Below are positions 18,601-26,381 of a stretch of DNA of 64,000 nt, piece after piece. Every line of letters starts with the position of its first letter. Position 1 is the stretch's first letter. A program made the position numbers and the translations under genes. Source of the DNA: an uncultured Isosphaeraceae bacterium. GTDB taxonomy: Bacteria; Planctomycetota; Planctomycetia; Isosphaerales; Isosphaeraceae. Location: contig CAMFLR010000002.1 of NCBI GenBank assembly GCA_945957605.1, positions 1-64,000 on the forward strand, written 5' to 3'. The notes under the pieces were generated by a model. It saw nothing but the letters and a program-made list of their open reading frames with translations, ran no database searches and was not told where the DNA came from.

Positions 18601-20921
18601 TTCTGGTACTGCGAGTTCGCAACCTCACGCACCACGCCTCGAAGCGAGACGATTTGCCCTGGTCGATAGGCAGGACGATCGGTGTAGATATAAGCGCGAG
18701 CCGTCAAACCTTGGGCCACCTGACCGGGGACACCCAGGCCGGTGCCGGCCGCGTCGGCGCCATCGAGCACGAGGTACTGCAGCGCCGAATTCGGGTCGCG
18801 TGGTTTCTCCCACTTCGTAAGCAGCACACCATCGGCGCCGGTCTTCTTTTCGAGGATCACGCCGGAGCCGTCGGAGACGAGAATGCGTGCGTCGGCTCGT
18901 CCTTTGCCGGTCTTCATGTCCTGCGCGAAAATGAGCAATTGCTCACGCGATGACTTGACGATCACGTCGATATCTGAGCCGAGAACGAGCGTCGTCGCCT
19001 GGAGCGATTTCTCGTCGGTTACCTTGACGACCCAAACGCCAGGTGCTTTCACCTTGAGGTCATAGTTCGTCTGAACCGGCTTGTACTTCGCATAGTTTGG
19101 AACCGAGACCGTCCATTCGGCGTCGGCGGCGACGAGGCCGATGTCGAGGCTTTCGATCGAACCGAGCGCCTGTTTCTTGCGGAAATACGCCTCGGCATTG
19201 AGCTTGTAGGCCGTGAACGTGAGCGATTCGAGGTTGCGCGAGGTGATTTGCAGATGCGGTGTTTCGCCGCTGCGGAAGGCACGGGGCGTGATGACGGTCA
19301 GCTCTTTGCCTTCCATCACGGCGATGCGATTGGTCGCCATGCTCTTCCACGGCTCGACCGCGATCTTGCGGAATTCTTCGATCGCTTTCGACGGGTTACC
19401 CTTTTCATTCTCGTGAATCGAGGCGATCTGGAACTGTGCGTGCGCGGCGGGTTCGGTGTTGGGGAATTTGGACAGAAGCGTGTCCCAGGCGGTGATTGCT
19501 TCGTCGTACTTCTTCTCAGTCGTGAAGCTTTCGCCGATACGGAAGAGAAGCTGCGTCACGCGAGTATCGAGCGGGTATTGCGTGACGAACGCCGTCCAGG
19601 CAGCGCGGGCGTCGGCGTATTTTTCGCGAGTCATCGCATCGGCGGCGATGAGCAGCTTGGTTTCGAGAATCGCCCGCTGCGCCGCGGCCGATTGCGGGCC
19701 GTTGGGATAACGCGTGAGGTACGCCTGATAGCCGGCGATCGCGTCGTCGAACTTTTGCTGCCCCTGGAGAATCGCGGCGATTTGATACGTCGCCGACATC
19801 GACAAGCTGGCGACGTCACGCTTCGCTTCGTCGGTTTCGGCTTTGAAGCCGTCGCCTTTCAAAAACGCACGAAAGGCTTCGATGGCCGAATCGGCCTTGC
19901 CGCGGGCGGCGTAGGAAGAGCCGATCGTGAATGAAGCGCGCACAGCCCAGATGTGTGCGGGATAGGCTTCGACATAGCGTTTGAGTGCGGCGACGCCGAG
20001 GTTGAGCTGCGAATCATCGGGCGGCGTGGGGATGCCGTAGGTCCGCGAAATGAGATAGAGCGCTTTGGCGCGAATTTCCTCGATCGCCGGTTCTTTCTTG
20101 GGATTCTTGGCGATTTCGGCGGCGAGGTCGGTCCACGTCAGGCGGGCTGCGGGCAAGGCGTTCGTGGCGAACTGGCATTCGCCGATGCTGAACTGCGCGA
20201 CGGCCCGCTCCGGTCCTTTGCTGTCCTTCAAGTAGCTGTTGTAGTCGATGATCGCTTGAGGAAAGTTCCCCATCGCCTGCGCTGCGCGTGCCTGATCGAG
20301 ATGAATCTGCGCACGCAGCACTTGCCCTTTCGCGAGAGCTCGCGCCTGAACAAGCAACGGATACGCAGCCTGCGGGTTGGGCGGCGTGATCGCATCATCA
20401 GGCTTCAACAACGTGCGTGCGAAAGCGTAGTAGACCTGCGCGAGACGATCTTTGCGATCACCCGAGAGCAACCTCTCGGTCTCAACGCGTGCCAGCTCTT
20501 CTGCCGGGGCCGTGCGGCCGGCGGCCAGTTCTAGCGCTGCGAGTTCAAAGCGAATCTTCGTTGCCCAAATGCCTTTGGGGTTCACATTCAAGGCATCGCG
20601 CCAGGTTGTACGAGCAACGTCGCCCTTGTTGCTCAGTCGCTCGGCCGTGCCACGGATCAGGGCGTAATACGAAAGCGTGTCGGGATCTTTCGTTCCACCT
20701 GCGAGCCGTTCGAGACCCGCAATCGCATCGGCATATTTACCGTCTTGCATCGCTGCAACCACGGGGCCGGGGAGAACTGGCGCGGCGGGAGCGATTGCCT
20801 TGGCGGCCGGACTTGTGGAGGCCGGCTTCGGCTTGGCCGGTTCCTGCGCCCTGGCGATCGGCGCGAGTGCCAGGCCGATCATGCAGGCGAGTGGTGCGAT
20901 GCGAAGGTGGTGGAAGATCAC
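12636..20921 (-). CDS. Giant alpha-2-macroglobulin family protein with TPR arrays
   Basis: A 2761-residue periplasmic protein. Signal peptide about 1-25; then a TPR-rich region (about 60-590); macroglobulin beta domains, with an MG2-type 'YTDRPAYRPGQIVSLRGVV' near 745; an A2M bait/core module ('ATVSFKAPTALSEYRFTTRGVT') near 1430; a helical alpha/alpha-toroid region (about 1620-1930, 'NDDGGWPWSAPTT'); a receptor-like beta domain; a second TPR stretch (about 2150-2480); and a terminal beta domain. Bacterial A2Ms trap proteases, classically through a CxEQ thioester. At the expected place ('DAYPIPLAANNRLAPC') there is no CxEQ, so it would be a thioester-independent member. A Gly/Met-rich low-complexity linker lies around 1310-1340. 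No pbpC gene is next to it. It is monocistronic with a strong terminator, and AAGGAG lies 12 bases upstream of the ATG. Confidence 0.93.
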   Translation of the reverse strand: MIFHHLRIAPLACMIGLALAPIARAQEPAKPKPASTSPAAKAIAPAAPVLPGPVVAAMQDGKYADAIAGLERLAGGTKDPDTLSYYALIRGTAERLSNKGDVARTTWRDALNVNPKGIWATKIRFELAALELAAGRTAPAEELARVETERLLSGDRKDRLAQVYYAFARTLLKPDDAITPPNPQAAYPLLVQARALAKGQVLRAQIHLDQARAAQAMGNFPQAIIDYNSYLKDSKGPERAVAQFSIGECQFATNALPAARLTWTDLAAEIAKNPKKEPAIEEIRAKALYLISRTYGIPTPPDDSQLNLGVAALKRYVEAYPAHIWAVRASFTIGSSYAARGKADSAIEAFRAFLKGDGFKAETDEAKRDVASLSMSATYQIAAILQGQQKFDDAIAGYQAYLTRYPNGPQSAAAQRAILETKLLIAADAMTREKYADARAAWTAFVTQYPLDTRVTQLLFRIGESFTTEKKYDEAITAWDTLLSKFPNTEPAAHAQFQIASIHENEKGNPSKAIEEFRKIAVEPWKSMATNRIAVMEGKELTVITPRAFRSGETPHLQITSRNLESLTFTAYKLNAEAYFRKKQALGSIESLDIGLVAADAEWTVSVPNYAKYKPVQTNYDLKVKAPGVWVVKVTDEKSLQATTLVLGSDIDVIVKSSREQLLIFAQDMKTGKGRADARILVSDGSGVILEKKTGADGVLLTKWEKPRDPNSALQYLVLDGADAAGTGLGVPGQVAQGLTARAYIYTDRPAYRPGQIVSLRGVVREVANSQYQNPASQPYKLELFDSRGRMLLARGITLSQFGTFNEQVLLDSSAPVGSYRVRLYQPGRSEFAGNFEVQSYRLEKIDLSFDLPKTVYYRGEKVSADVVAKYQYGAPLAGRVIEVALPDGRMVNGQTDAKGKFHVEFATEGFSEEQNLRLVARLPRDNVATAAAVSLAVRAFRIDVGTTRDTYLDGESFAVKVNTVDAQGKPTGQNLSLAVIKRINQGGRVTERQVSDLAVITDTKNGDASPQVKVDDEEGGSFVIRLTGKDRFGNVVFSDRVLNISGKADQTKLRILADRSNFKVGETASVNLHSRLTAGPALITWEADNVLQYRLTDVKEGNNSLTWLVEGVQFPNFTLTAARMSGSRFDEARLDVRVERDLRVTLTPRKPAVGPGEVVDVDVTTVDQLNRPVAAEISVALIDRSLLRIYGDNMPAIGPYFYNQTRTGAFTTASSNTFRYTPATSAVSEAVVEEAAREKAQAENQAAGNRVRSLAKSDMNAPFNAVPAPAAVAAAPMDPSKSTFGALGDEAADGLRQLNGQPGEGMMGGMGGGAGGMAGRSMAQGKSALRKGEAKDAALYADQASPEPLGLLGAGVENERLGGADKKSGAADYRSRGTRRDRAEFFAKSKEKGYVAHFDNAGADGDGAQTTSRERFVETAYWNPSIVTGADGKATVSFKAPTALSEYRFTTRGVTAAETLVGQTNADLIVKKDFFVDLRVPDALTQGDRPRFIGEVHHVGITGAVEVKLTAYAGGRQMVYPKTLTFKADGIDEINFDPFEVPEGDVVRLTMTATAPGGKSDEVISEVPIRPWGVQAYASASGTASDSTTVFVGLPAGRTYDSPEMLVTISPTVKRFIIEAALGGDAYPIPLAANNRLAPCVILPLSVADRASDLIAACAALNYLRWAKVETTQDASRLTARIQGLVSELVTLQNDDGGWPWSAPTTQGSKLPSDLMTSTMAARAVAVAQGQGLLADPAVIDRAATFLSQQQARVEGGDLEMRTMVQFALAAMHKGSFESANALNRVRQALPDASLAELALTLAALDRGSLAEEVLDLLATRAKTEAPQPGQKPAKYWLGQNQHWTSQVETNALVAQAFAEIRPKSSELEGVVHWLEAHRGWSGWYPPKANGAAVSALAKFYGQAQSADDRYRLVLTVNDTEIYRADIQGTAVGKGVLVPRKALKVGDQNRLRFTVEGRGTYGYSVSMTGFARDMSPEQKREGKKFVVDNRNYLAADPELDGKTLPTGFSSAINSTYFINKVSQVGLGGRARVEINTGWFHDANRPAWARDFMVVEETLPAGTTLIEGSLVSQAQSYTISGGVLTLYYLPGTHPGQIRYDVFGYLPGQYRAIPTKIRSAYDVAKQHLGPAGELRVLNPGETPNDPYKATPDELLARGRTLFDEGKLADAAAPLEELFGGYTLRDEILKDAARRLLTIHIKDYQPRKVVQDFEVLKDKAPELTIPFDEVAVVGRAYRDIGEHERAYLVWRAIVEASYLEDAQVGEVLRQKGRDLEAIGYLIDLWREYPNTASIEADFFGISQLLAVNASKAINDPSLRKQLGDINSTRSELLLQAIRLVQVLIAQSPKNPLADEASLALVGSYLELEDFESVVKLSGKFASLYPKSNFLDSFQYSEALGRFNLSEYDRAIEVADKISKATYKDGNGIDQPSPNKWQAIYILGQIYDARKQPAKAVGYYKEVADRFSDAAGAVKSMTRKDLEVPEVSLVRPGVKPSAIDEVNRKSHANSAFVSDTPGVPMGYRNIGEVDVKVYPVDLLRLYLTRRNLDAIAGIDLAGITPLYESTVKLGDGQDFEDKLKSIDLPLTKEGAYLVMIRGENLYTSGIVLVSPIELEVLEEGDAGRVRVTVRDAKTKNAMSKVNVKVIGTENPTFLSGQTDLRGVFVAEGVRGQVTAVARRNTTQYAFYRGTNHVGPSVPPAPAAKPGQAPNAAPNAPAAANDFYFEGDLGKNVKMQNFSNGVQQIQRLESRYKDGRSGIQVQEAK

Positions 20922-21182
20922 GGCAGTTCGCTCCTTTTATGGAGATGAGTGAACGCAATTCTTGTGCGTTCCTCGAAACGAATGTGCGCGAACAGATGTG
21001 ATGGCCAGACACGCCAGGCCGCGAACGCAGCCCGGCGGAAGTCGCTCTCACAAAGCAGCCGAACGTTTGTGCAGCATCTCTGTCTGTAAGACGCCGCCCG
21101 ACAAACGATCATTCATCCACTTTAGACGGACAACCGGCCGAATCCTTAGACGACGGCCCACGGCCGTGGTTCCCCGATCGTC

Positions 21183-21767
21183 CTAAGGAATTCGGAATCC
21201 TCGACTTCGGAGGAGATTGGTGAGGGCGATGAGCGGCATGCCGACGATTGCGGAATGGTCGCCGCCTTCGATTCGGTCGAATAACGCGATCCCGCGCGAC
21301 TCGATTTTGTAGCTCCCTGCGCAGTCGACCGGCCGGTCAGCCTCGACGTATCGCGACGCCTCCGCACGGTCGAGCACTCTCATGTTCATGCGGATCACCT
21401 CCGTGTAAACTTCCACACCCGAGCGATCGGCCACCGCGATCGCGCTGATCAATTGATGCTCATTCCCCGAAAGCGCAAGCAATTGTTCAATCGCCCGGTC
21501 AAAAGTGACCGGCTTGCTCAAAATCCGGTTCCCAAGCGCAACAATTTGATCGCCGCCAATAACGACAGCATCACGTTCCTTTGCCGCAACGTTCGCCGCC
21601 TTGGCAATCGCCAACCGCTCGGCAATCGCAGTGGCGTGCGTATCCGGACCGAGCTCGCGTTTGATCGCATCTTCGTCAACCGAAGGCGCGACGCAACGGA
21701 ACGAGAGGCCGAGCCGCTCGAGTTGCTCGCGGCGGTACTGGGAGGTACTGGCGAGAATCAGATCCAT
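21183..21767 (-). CDS. maf: Maf-like nucleotide pyrophosphatase
   Basis: A 194-residue Maf/Ham1-fold protein of normal family length. The N-terminal phosphate-binding motif is 'MDLILASTSQYRREQLERLG', followed by 'DEDAIK', the 'AIAERLAIAKA' helix and 'VIGGDQIVALGNRILSKP', which carries the conserved catalytic aspartate and lysine region. The C-terminus has 'CAGSYKIESRGIALFDRIEGG' and 'VGMPL', both family hallmarks. Maf proteins hydrolyse non-canonical or modified NTPs to monophosphates. I start at the ATG at 21767 because the family motif begins there. A hairpin (21144-21188, ccttagacga with tcgtcctaagg) overlaps the stop codon and may end transcription. The FAD monooxygenase gene lies 83 bases upstream on the same strand. 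Confidence 0.93.
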   Translation of the reverse strand: MDLILASTSQYRREQLERLGLSFRCVAPSVDEDAIKRELGPDTHATAIAERLAIAKAANVAAKERDAVVIGGDQIVALGNRILSKPVTFDRAIEQLLALSGNEHQLISAIAVADRSGVEVYTEVIRMNMRVLDRAEASRYVEADRPVDCAGSYKIESRGIALFDRIEGGDHSAIVGMPLIALTNLLRSRGFRIP

Positions 21768-21850
21768 CAAGCGATGTGTCCGGGAACTCCGAGATCGTTC
21801 GGACCAGCGTCCATCCTCAATCAACCGGAGCGGTTACGCAAGAGAGTCGG

Positions 21851-23128
21851 TCACGGCTGCTCGGGAATCCGAACGTGCTCGGGCCGCGCTCCGATGCCGA
21901 CCATTCGGGCGGGTATGCGGCGGAAGTACGGCCAGCGCTGGAGCATTTTCACCGGCCAGGGGAGCGAAAACTGTCCCTGACTCGTCAGTGCGCGGCCGAT
22001 GACGCGGTTCTGAATAAGCACCTGAACACCCTGAGTGATCCAGGTCGGAAACAGCCGCCTCTTTTGAACGCGCGCGAGGTCGTGGGTGGTTACCGTGTTC
22101 GATTTCAAGGGAGCAGCGAGCAAGTTGGCGGTTGCAACGGCATCTTGAATAGCGAGATTGATTCCCACGCCGCCCACCGGCGACATCGCATGCGCAGAGT
22201 CGCCGATGCAGAGCAATCCGGGGCGATACCAACGGCTCAGGCGGTCGACCGTTACGGTCAGCAGTTTAATGTCGTCCCAGGTCTTCAATTCATCAACGCG
22301 ATCACTCATGAACGGAGCGATATCGACGATCGCCGCGCGAAAGGCGTCGAGTCCCTTTTGCTTGGTTTCTTCGATTCCGCCCTTGGCGATGACATAGCCG
22401 CATTGCCAGTAATCGCCGCGATAAATCATCACGAAGATCTTGCCGCGATTGAACCGGCCGAGCGGCTGCGATGGATCGGTCTCCTTCCGCGTAAGCCGCA
22501 TCCAGAGGACGTCGATCGGCGCTCCGATATCGTCGACATCGAGCTGTGCCTGGCGCCGGATCGTCGAATGACGGCCATCCGCGCCGACAACGAGCAACGC
22601 GCCCACGTGAAGCTCTCCCTCAGGAGTCTTGGCCCGAACGCCGAGCACCTGGCGATCACCGCCGAAGATGAGGTCGGTCGCCTCGGCGTTCATACGCACG
22701 TGAAAGTTGGGGAATTTTCGCGCTTCATCGACGAGAAAGTTGAGGAAATCCCACTGCGGCATCAGCGCGATGAACTTGCAGTGCGTCGGAAGGTGCGTGA
22801 AATCGGCGATTTCCACCTCGACATCACCAATCACGCCATGAAGCGATGCGACTTCTTGATGCGGGCGCTTGAGCAACTCGTCGAGCAGGCCGAGTTCGTA
22901 CATCACCTCGAGCGTTGAGGGGTGAATCGTATCGCCGCGGAAGTCGCGGAGGAAATCGCCATGCTTTTCAAGCACAGTTACATCAACGCCCGAGCGAGCG
23001 AGCAAATAGGCGAGCACCATCCCCGCCGGTCCGCCGCCAACAACGCAACAGCGAGTTTGGATCGTCTCGATCGGTGCCTGTTCGTCGGTATTCACAAGCG
23101 CCTCCGCGGGATCAATGGCTCTCGGCAT
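21851..23128 (-). CDS. FAD-dependent monooxygenase (PHBH/UbiH-like)
   Basis: A 425-residue class A flavoprotein hydroxylase. The Rossmann FAD motif 'CCVVGGGPAGMVLAYLLARSG' is at about residues 28-48. The DG motif 'VVGADGRHSTIRRQ' is at about 180-193. The GD motif 'LCIGDSAHAMSPVGGVGINLAIQDA' at about 313-337 binds the flavin ribityl/pyrophosphate. Such enzymes hydroxylate aromatic substrates with NAD(P)H and O2; the substrate here is unassigned. The N-terminal 25 residues before the FAD motif are non-conserved and the SD is weak, so the exact start is uncertain. It shares direction with maf, but a functional link is unlikely. Confidence 0.93.
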   Translation of the reverse strand: MPRAIDPAEALVNTDEQAPIETIQTRCCVVGGGPAGMVLAYLLARSGVDVTVLEKHGDFLRDFRGDTIHPSTLEVMYELGLLDELLKRPHQEVASLHGVIGDVEVEIADFTHLPTHCKFIALMPQWDFLNFLVDEARKFPNFHVRMNAEATDLIFGGDRQVLGVRAKTPEGELHVGALLVVGADGRHSTIRRQAQLDVDDIGAPIDVLWMRLTRKETDPSQPLGRFNRGKIFVMIYRGDYWQCGYVIAKGGIEETKQKGLDAFRAAIVDIAPFMSDRVDELKTWDDIKLLTVTVDRLSRWYRPGLLCIGDSAHAMSPVGGVGINLAIQDAVATANLLAAPLKSNTVTTHDLARVQKRRLFPTWITQGVQVLIQNRVIGRALTSQGQFSLPWPVKMLQRWPYFRRIPARMVGIGARPEHVRIPEQP

Positions 23129-23192
23129 TTGACCCGCTAAAGTTGCGCCAACGGGACACCCGCGGTCAAGCGGACGCCCAAAACGAACGCAA

Positions 23193-23220
23193 CCCGGACA
23201 TCTCTTGCGAGACGTCCGGG
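23193..23220 (-). terminator. Terminator after the Pro-rich secreted protein gene
   Basis: The stem CCCGGAC-a-TCTC (23193-23204) pairs with GAGA-c-GTCCGGG (23209-23220) around a TTGC loop. On the minus strand it is followed by a T-rich stretch (TTGCGTTCGTTTT). It lies 27 bases downstream of the gene ending at 23248 and before the monooxygenase start. Confidence 0.75.
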
Positions 23221-23247
23221 CCGCTAGTTTTCGTCAAACCGATTGGC

Positions 23248-24237
23248 TTAGCGAGTCGTGCGATTGCCCATGCCAAAGAGCGAGCCAATGATGCTCGTCC
23301 GGCGCGTGGGGGCCTTTGCCGGCTGGGCTGTGGGAGCCTGAATCGGCTCGCCCGAGACAACAACGTCCGAGGCGGGAGCACTCGTCGTTGGGATCTCGAT
23401 GTACGCACCGTTCGACGGCAGCGAGGGCGGAAGGGCTGCGACTTGCGGAGGCTCACCCGGAAGCGAGCCTGCGGGGGCGGTCATCGCAGGCAGAGCGAGA
23501 ACCGGAGTGCTCGACTCGTTCGGGTCGGCTTCGGCGAGCGGTCGCGACGGTGCACGGCGAGGACGAGCGGCGCTCGGGCCGTCGATCGCCGGAGCGGTCG
23601 GAGTCGGCGTCTTGGCACCATTCGCGCTGCCACGAGGTTCGCCAAGCGGCGCATCGAACGGATCGGCACCAGTCGCGGGTGCGGGTCCGCTGCTATCGCG
23701 AGGTGCGCCCGACGGCCGCGGAATGATCCCGCCACCACGGGGGTTACGGGCAGGAGGGTCGCGGAACAGTTCGTCGTCGGGACTCGGCGGAACTACCGGT
23801 CGGGGATTGTTGTTATCCATCTCGAACGGCGACCGTCCCCCGTTGGGAACGCCGGGCAGAGCCTCGCCACGCGGGCCGGGAGGAGGCGCTACGCCATCGC
23901 GGCGACCGCCAGCGTCGTCAAGCGGATCGAGGTCGTCGTACTTTTCCGGCTTGTCGCGCGGACGATCAATGAACGACTGCGCGGCGTTGGGCGCTTCGGG
24001 ATTCGGGCACGGGCAAGCCCAACCTTCCGGGAACGTCCGCCAGCAGGTGGGGTAATAACCGTAGAAGTCGCGCCGAACGTGACCGTAGAACGGCGGCTCG
24101 TTGGCACACTCGTTACGCTTGCGCTGAATCCACATGTTGGGGAACAACTGGGCGTCCGCAAGTGACGGCAGCCCCACGATCAGCGCCAAAGCCAGGCCCG
24201 TCGATGCGCCGGCTCTCCTCCATGACAACGTCAACAT
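23248..24237 (-). CDS. Secreted proline-rich planctomycete protein of unknown function
   Basis: A 329-residue protein. The signal peptide is about 1-28 (cut near ADA-Q). Directly after it comes a compact Cys/aromatic motif, 'HVRRDFYGYYPTCWRTFPEGW' then ACPCP, which I associate with many planctomycete secreted proteins. The rest (about 100-329) is low-complexity, rich in Pro, Gly, Arg, Asp and Ala, so likely disordered. I start at the ATG at 24237 because a signal peptide begins there and GAGG lies just upstream. The frame stays open to 24627, but that extension is Arg-rich and looks non-coding. The gene is divergent from the small secreted protein at 24550, with a terminator downstream. No enzyme motif is visible; an envelope or matrix role is a guess. 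Confidence 0.8.
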   Translation of the reverse strand: MLTLSWRRAGASTGLALALIVGLPSLADAQLFPNMWIQRKRNECANEPPFYGHVRRDFYGYYPTCWRTFPEGWACPCPNPEAPNAAQSFIDRPRDKPEKYDDLDPLDDAGGRRDGVAPPPGPRGEALPGVPNGGRSPFEMDNNNPRPVVPPSPDDELFRDPPARNPRGGGIIPRPSGAPRDSSGPAPATGADPFDAPLGEPRGSANGAKTPTPTAPAIDGPSAARPRRAPSRPLAEADPNESSTPVLALPAMTAPAGSLPGEPPQVAALPPSLPSNGAYIEIPTTSAPASDVVVSGEPIQAPTAQPAKAPTRRTSIIGSLFGMGNRTTR

Positions 24238-24549
24238 CCTCGCCTCATGGGTTGGGTTGCGGGGTAGTTTAGTCAACCGCCGGGCACGACGCGATCTAGG
24301 GCGGTTCGGAAATTTGCCGCGTCCACGGTGTCTTCTATCGGGCAGATAAGGCAACGTATTCAAGCGAATTTCGGGACACAGGGGAATTATCAAGCATTGC
24401 GGAAATCTAGGATAAATACGAAGAAGTTCAGATGCCGCGAAATATGCAAAGAATGGGTTTCGTGGATTACGCAGGAAAAGGTGATTCCTGCGTCGAAGCG
24501 GAGCCGATTTTCGATGACAACGGAGTTTTTTCATGCCGGAGGCAAGGCT
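24238..24549. other. Divergent intergenic region
   Basis: 312 bases between two divergently transcribed secreted-protein genes, so it should hold both promoters. AT content is higher than in the flanks, especially 24340-24440. I see only a weak plus-strand candidate (TTATCA, 18-bp spacer, GATAAA around 24386-24415) and no operator-like palindrome. Confidence 0.5.
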
Positions 24550-25083
24550 ATGAAGCGGGTATTTGGGATTTGGGCGATCGGTGCGCTGGTTCTCGCCGCA
24601 AGCAGCACGGCGCAGGCGCAGTATCAAGGACAGAAGCCGGCCGCCGTCACGATGTACGGCAATGCGGCGATGAATCCCTACTTGAATCCCATGAACCCCT
24701 ACGCGATGGGGGTAATGCCCAACAGTCCCGACTTCCTCCTCTATATGTATGCGGGGAATCAGGCGAACGGCGGCCTGGGATCGGGCGTGATCAGCGGTAC
24801 TCGCCCGGCGCCTGGTGCGAACGCGGGCTCACAGCTCCCGCAGCAACAAATGGGCACGATGAACCCATACGCAGCCCAGCAGGCGATGAACCGCCGCGGT
24901 TTGACGCCGAAAAGCAGTAACGCCAGTCCTCGCGGCAGCAAACCGGCGCTGATGCCTGTGGCGTCAGCGATTCCGGGCTCGGGCGCCGCACATTACTTCA
25001 ACGGAGCGGTAAACGGCGCGAATGGCGCGGCCCGCTACTACAACCGGCCCACGGGGCGCTTTCAGAACAATGGCCGTGAATGA
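24550..25083 (+). CDS. Small secreted Asn/Gly/Pro-rich protein
   Basis: A 177-residue protein beginning MKRVFGIWAIGALVLAASS with a clear signal peptide cut near AQA-Q. The mature part is rich in Asn, Gly, Ala, Pro and Met, with short repeated NPY units ('MNPYLNPMNPYAMG', 'MNPYAAQQAMNRRG'). No domain is recognisable. The start is set by GGAGG seven bases before the ATG at 24550; the open frame upstream lacks a signal. It lies about 220 bases before the polysaccharide export lipoprotein gene, on the same strand. A surface or extracellular-matrix role is plausible but is only inference from composition and context. Confidence 0.78.
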   Translation: MKRVFGIWAIGALVLAASSTAQAQYQGQKPAAVTMYGNAAMNPYLNPMNPYAMGVMPNSPDFLLYMYAGNQANGGLGSGVISGTRPAPGANAGSQLPQQQMGTMNPYAAQQAMNRRGLTPKSSNASPRGSKPALMPVASAIPGSGAAHYFNGAVNGANGAARYYNRPTGRFQNNGRE

Positions 25084-25300
25084 GACCGCTGCGATTGTGG
25101 AAACAACTCCAGCCCAGAGTGATGTTTGTCCGATGATCTTGATGTTACGCGAAGCCGACTCGAGCCGCGCGCCGGTTTGAGTCGATTCCGCACCGTGATC
25201 GCGAGGCCTGTGGTTGTCCTCGCCGATCATGTCCCGTCTCCCTTCGGCCGACAGGGAGTTGGCCGAGCGCCGGTTCATAATTACCGGGCAGGAGTGCCGC

Positions 25301-26212
25301 ATGGATGGTTTTGTGATGAATCACGGACGATCAACGAGCTTCTTGCTCGCTTGCGCCTTCCTGGCGCTTACAGGCTGTCAGACCGTTAAGAAGGATGAGT
25401 CGCTCATTGCCAAGAGCGGCATTCCTCGCGAATTCAACAAGTCGACGATGCCGGAATACATCCTCGAGCCCCCCGACCTCATCATCGTCGAGGTGCTCGA
25501 AGCCCTTCCGGGCCGGCCGATCACCGGCGAACACCTTGTTCGTCCTGACGGCAAGGTCAGCCTCGGCTTCTACGGCGAGGTGTATGTCACCGGCCTCACG
25601 ATCGCACAGGCGAAGGAAAAAATCGTCATCCACCTGCGCGACTATCTCACCGACCGCGCACTCGGCCTGACGACTTTCAAGGAAGATACACAGAAGTACG
25701 AGGATGTTCACCCATCCAAGACTCCGTACGTCTTCGTCGACGTTGCTGCGTATAACAGCAAGGTGTACTACGTCCAGGGCGACGTGGGTAGCCCCGGGCG
25801 TTTGCCGATTACCGGCAACGAAACGGTGCTCGACGCCATCAACTACGCGGGTGGCCTGACGCCGACCGCCTCGCTGCCGAACATTCGCCTGGTTCGTCCG
25901 GCTCCTCCGGGTGCCTGCTGCGAACAGACGTTGCCGGTTAACCTGGCGGCGATCATCAACGCGGGCGACTCGACAACAAACTATCAGCTCATGCCGGGCG
26001 ACCGCCTGGTCGTCTACCGCGACCCGATCGTCCGCACGACGGTCTTCCTCGACCGCCTTGCGTCACCGTTCAACACGGTGCTGAACTCGATGCTTCAGTA
26101 CTCGTTCACAGCTCGAAGCATCAAGTCGATTGGTGTCCCGATCAACGGCAGTGCCGCCGCATCAGCCAGCCGCAACACGGGCACGCCGCCGATCGCCGGT
26201 GGTGCCCGCTAA
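25301..26212 (+). CDS. Wza-like polysaccharide export lipoprotein
   Basis: A 303-residue outer-membrane polysaccharide biosynthesis/export protein. It has a lipoprotein signal, 'FLLACAFLALTGC', with an LTGC lipobox. The Poly_export domain (about residues 45-160) includes 'YILEPPDLIIVEVLEALPGRP', 'VRPDGKVSLGFYGEVYVTGLT' and 'VFVDVAAYNSKVYYVQGDV', followed by a SLBB-type domain ('GSPGRLPITGNETVLDAINYAGG'). Wza homologues form the outer-membrane channel for capsule or exopolysaccharide. I chose the ATG at 25301, where GGAG is 7 bases upstream; the ATG at 25316 is also possible. No Wzc kinase, flippase or glycosyltransferase genes adjoin, so its partners must lie elsewhere. A terminator follows about 50 bases downstream. 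Confidence 0.92.
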   Translation: MDGFVMNHGRSTSFLLACAFLALTGCQTVKKDESLIAKSGIPREFNKSTMPEYILEPPDLIIVEVLEALPGRPITGEHLVRPDGKVSLGFYGEVYVTGLTIAQAKEKIVIHLRDYLTDRALGLTTFKEDTQKYEDVHPSKTPYVFVDVAAYNSKVYYVQGDVGSPGRLPITGNETVLDAINYAGGLTPTASLPNIRLVRPAPPGACCEQTLPVNLAAIINAGDSTTNYQLMPGDRLVVYRDPIVRTTVFLDRLASPFNTVLNSMLQYSFTARSIKSIGVPINGSAAASASRNTGTPPIAGGAR

Positions 26213-26261
26213 CGCGAGCCTCCTGTCCGCCTGAACGGCGAACTTTTCTCACAACCACGCG

Positions 26262-26297
26262 AAAGGGCTGGGTCCCACAGGGGTCCTGGCCCTTTTT
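26262..26297 (+). terminator. Rho-independent terminator after the export lipoprotein gene
   Basis: AAAGGGC (26262-26268) pairs with GCCCTTT (26289-26295), with further internal pairing of CCC and GGG near the loop. The stem runs straight into TTTTT on the plus strand. It lies 50 bases after the stop codon. Confidence 0.8.
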
Positions 26298-26381
26298 CGC
26301 TTCCCTTGTGGCCAGCCAACGCGCCGCCTAGACTGGTTTTGTCGTTACCGCCTGACGCACAGCCGCCCGAGAAACATCGAG

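Noticed and set aside
22915-24165. A 416-residue plus-strand frame across the monooxygenase and Pro-rich genes
   Set aside because: It spans two real genes and the terminator between them, and is extremely Arg-rich.
24238-24627. N-terminal extension of the Pro-rich secreted protein
   Set aside because: The extension is Arg/Pro-rich, would bury the signal peptide, and overlaps the start of the divergent gene at 24550.
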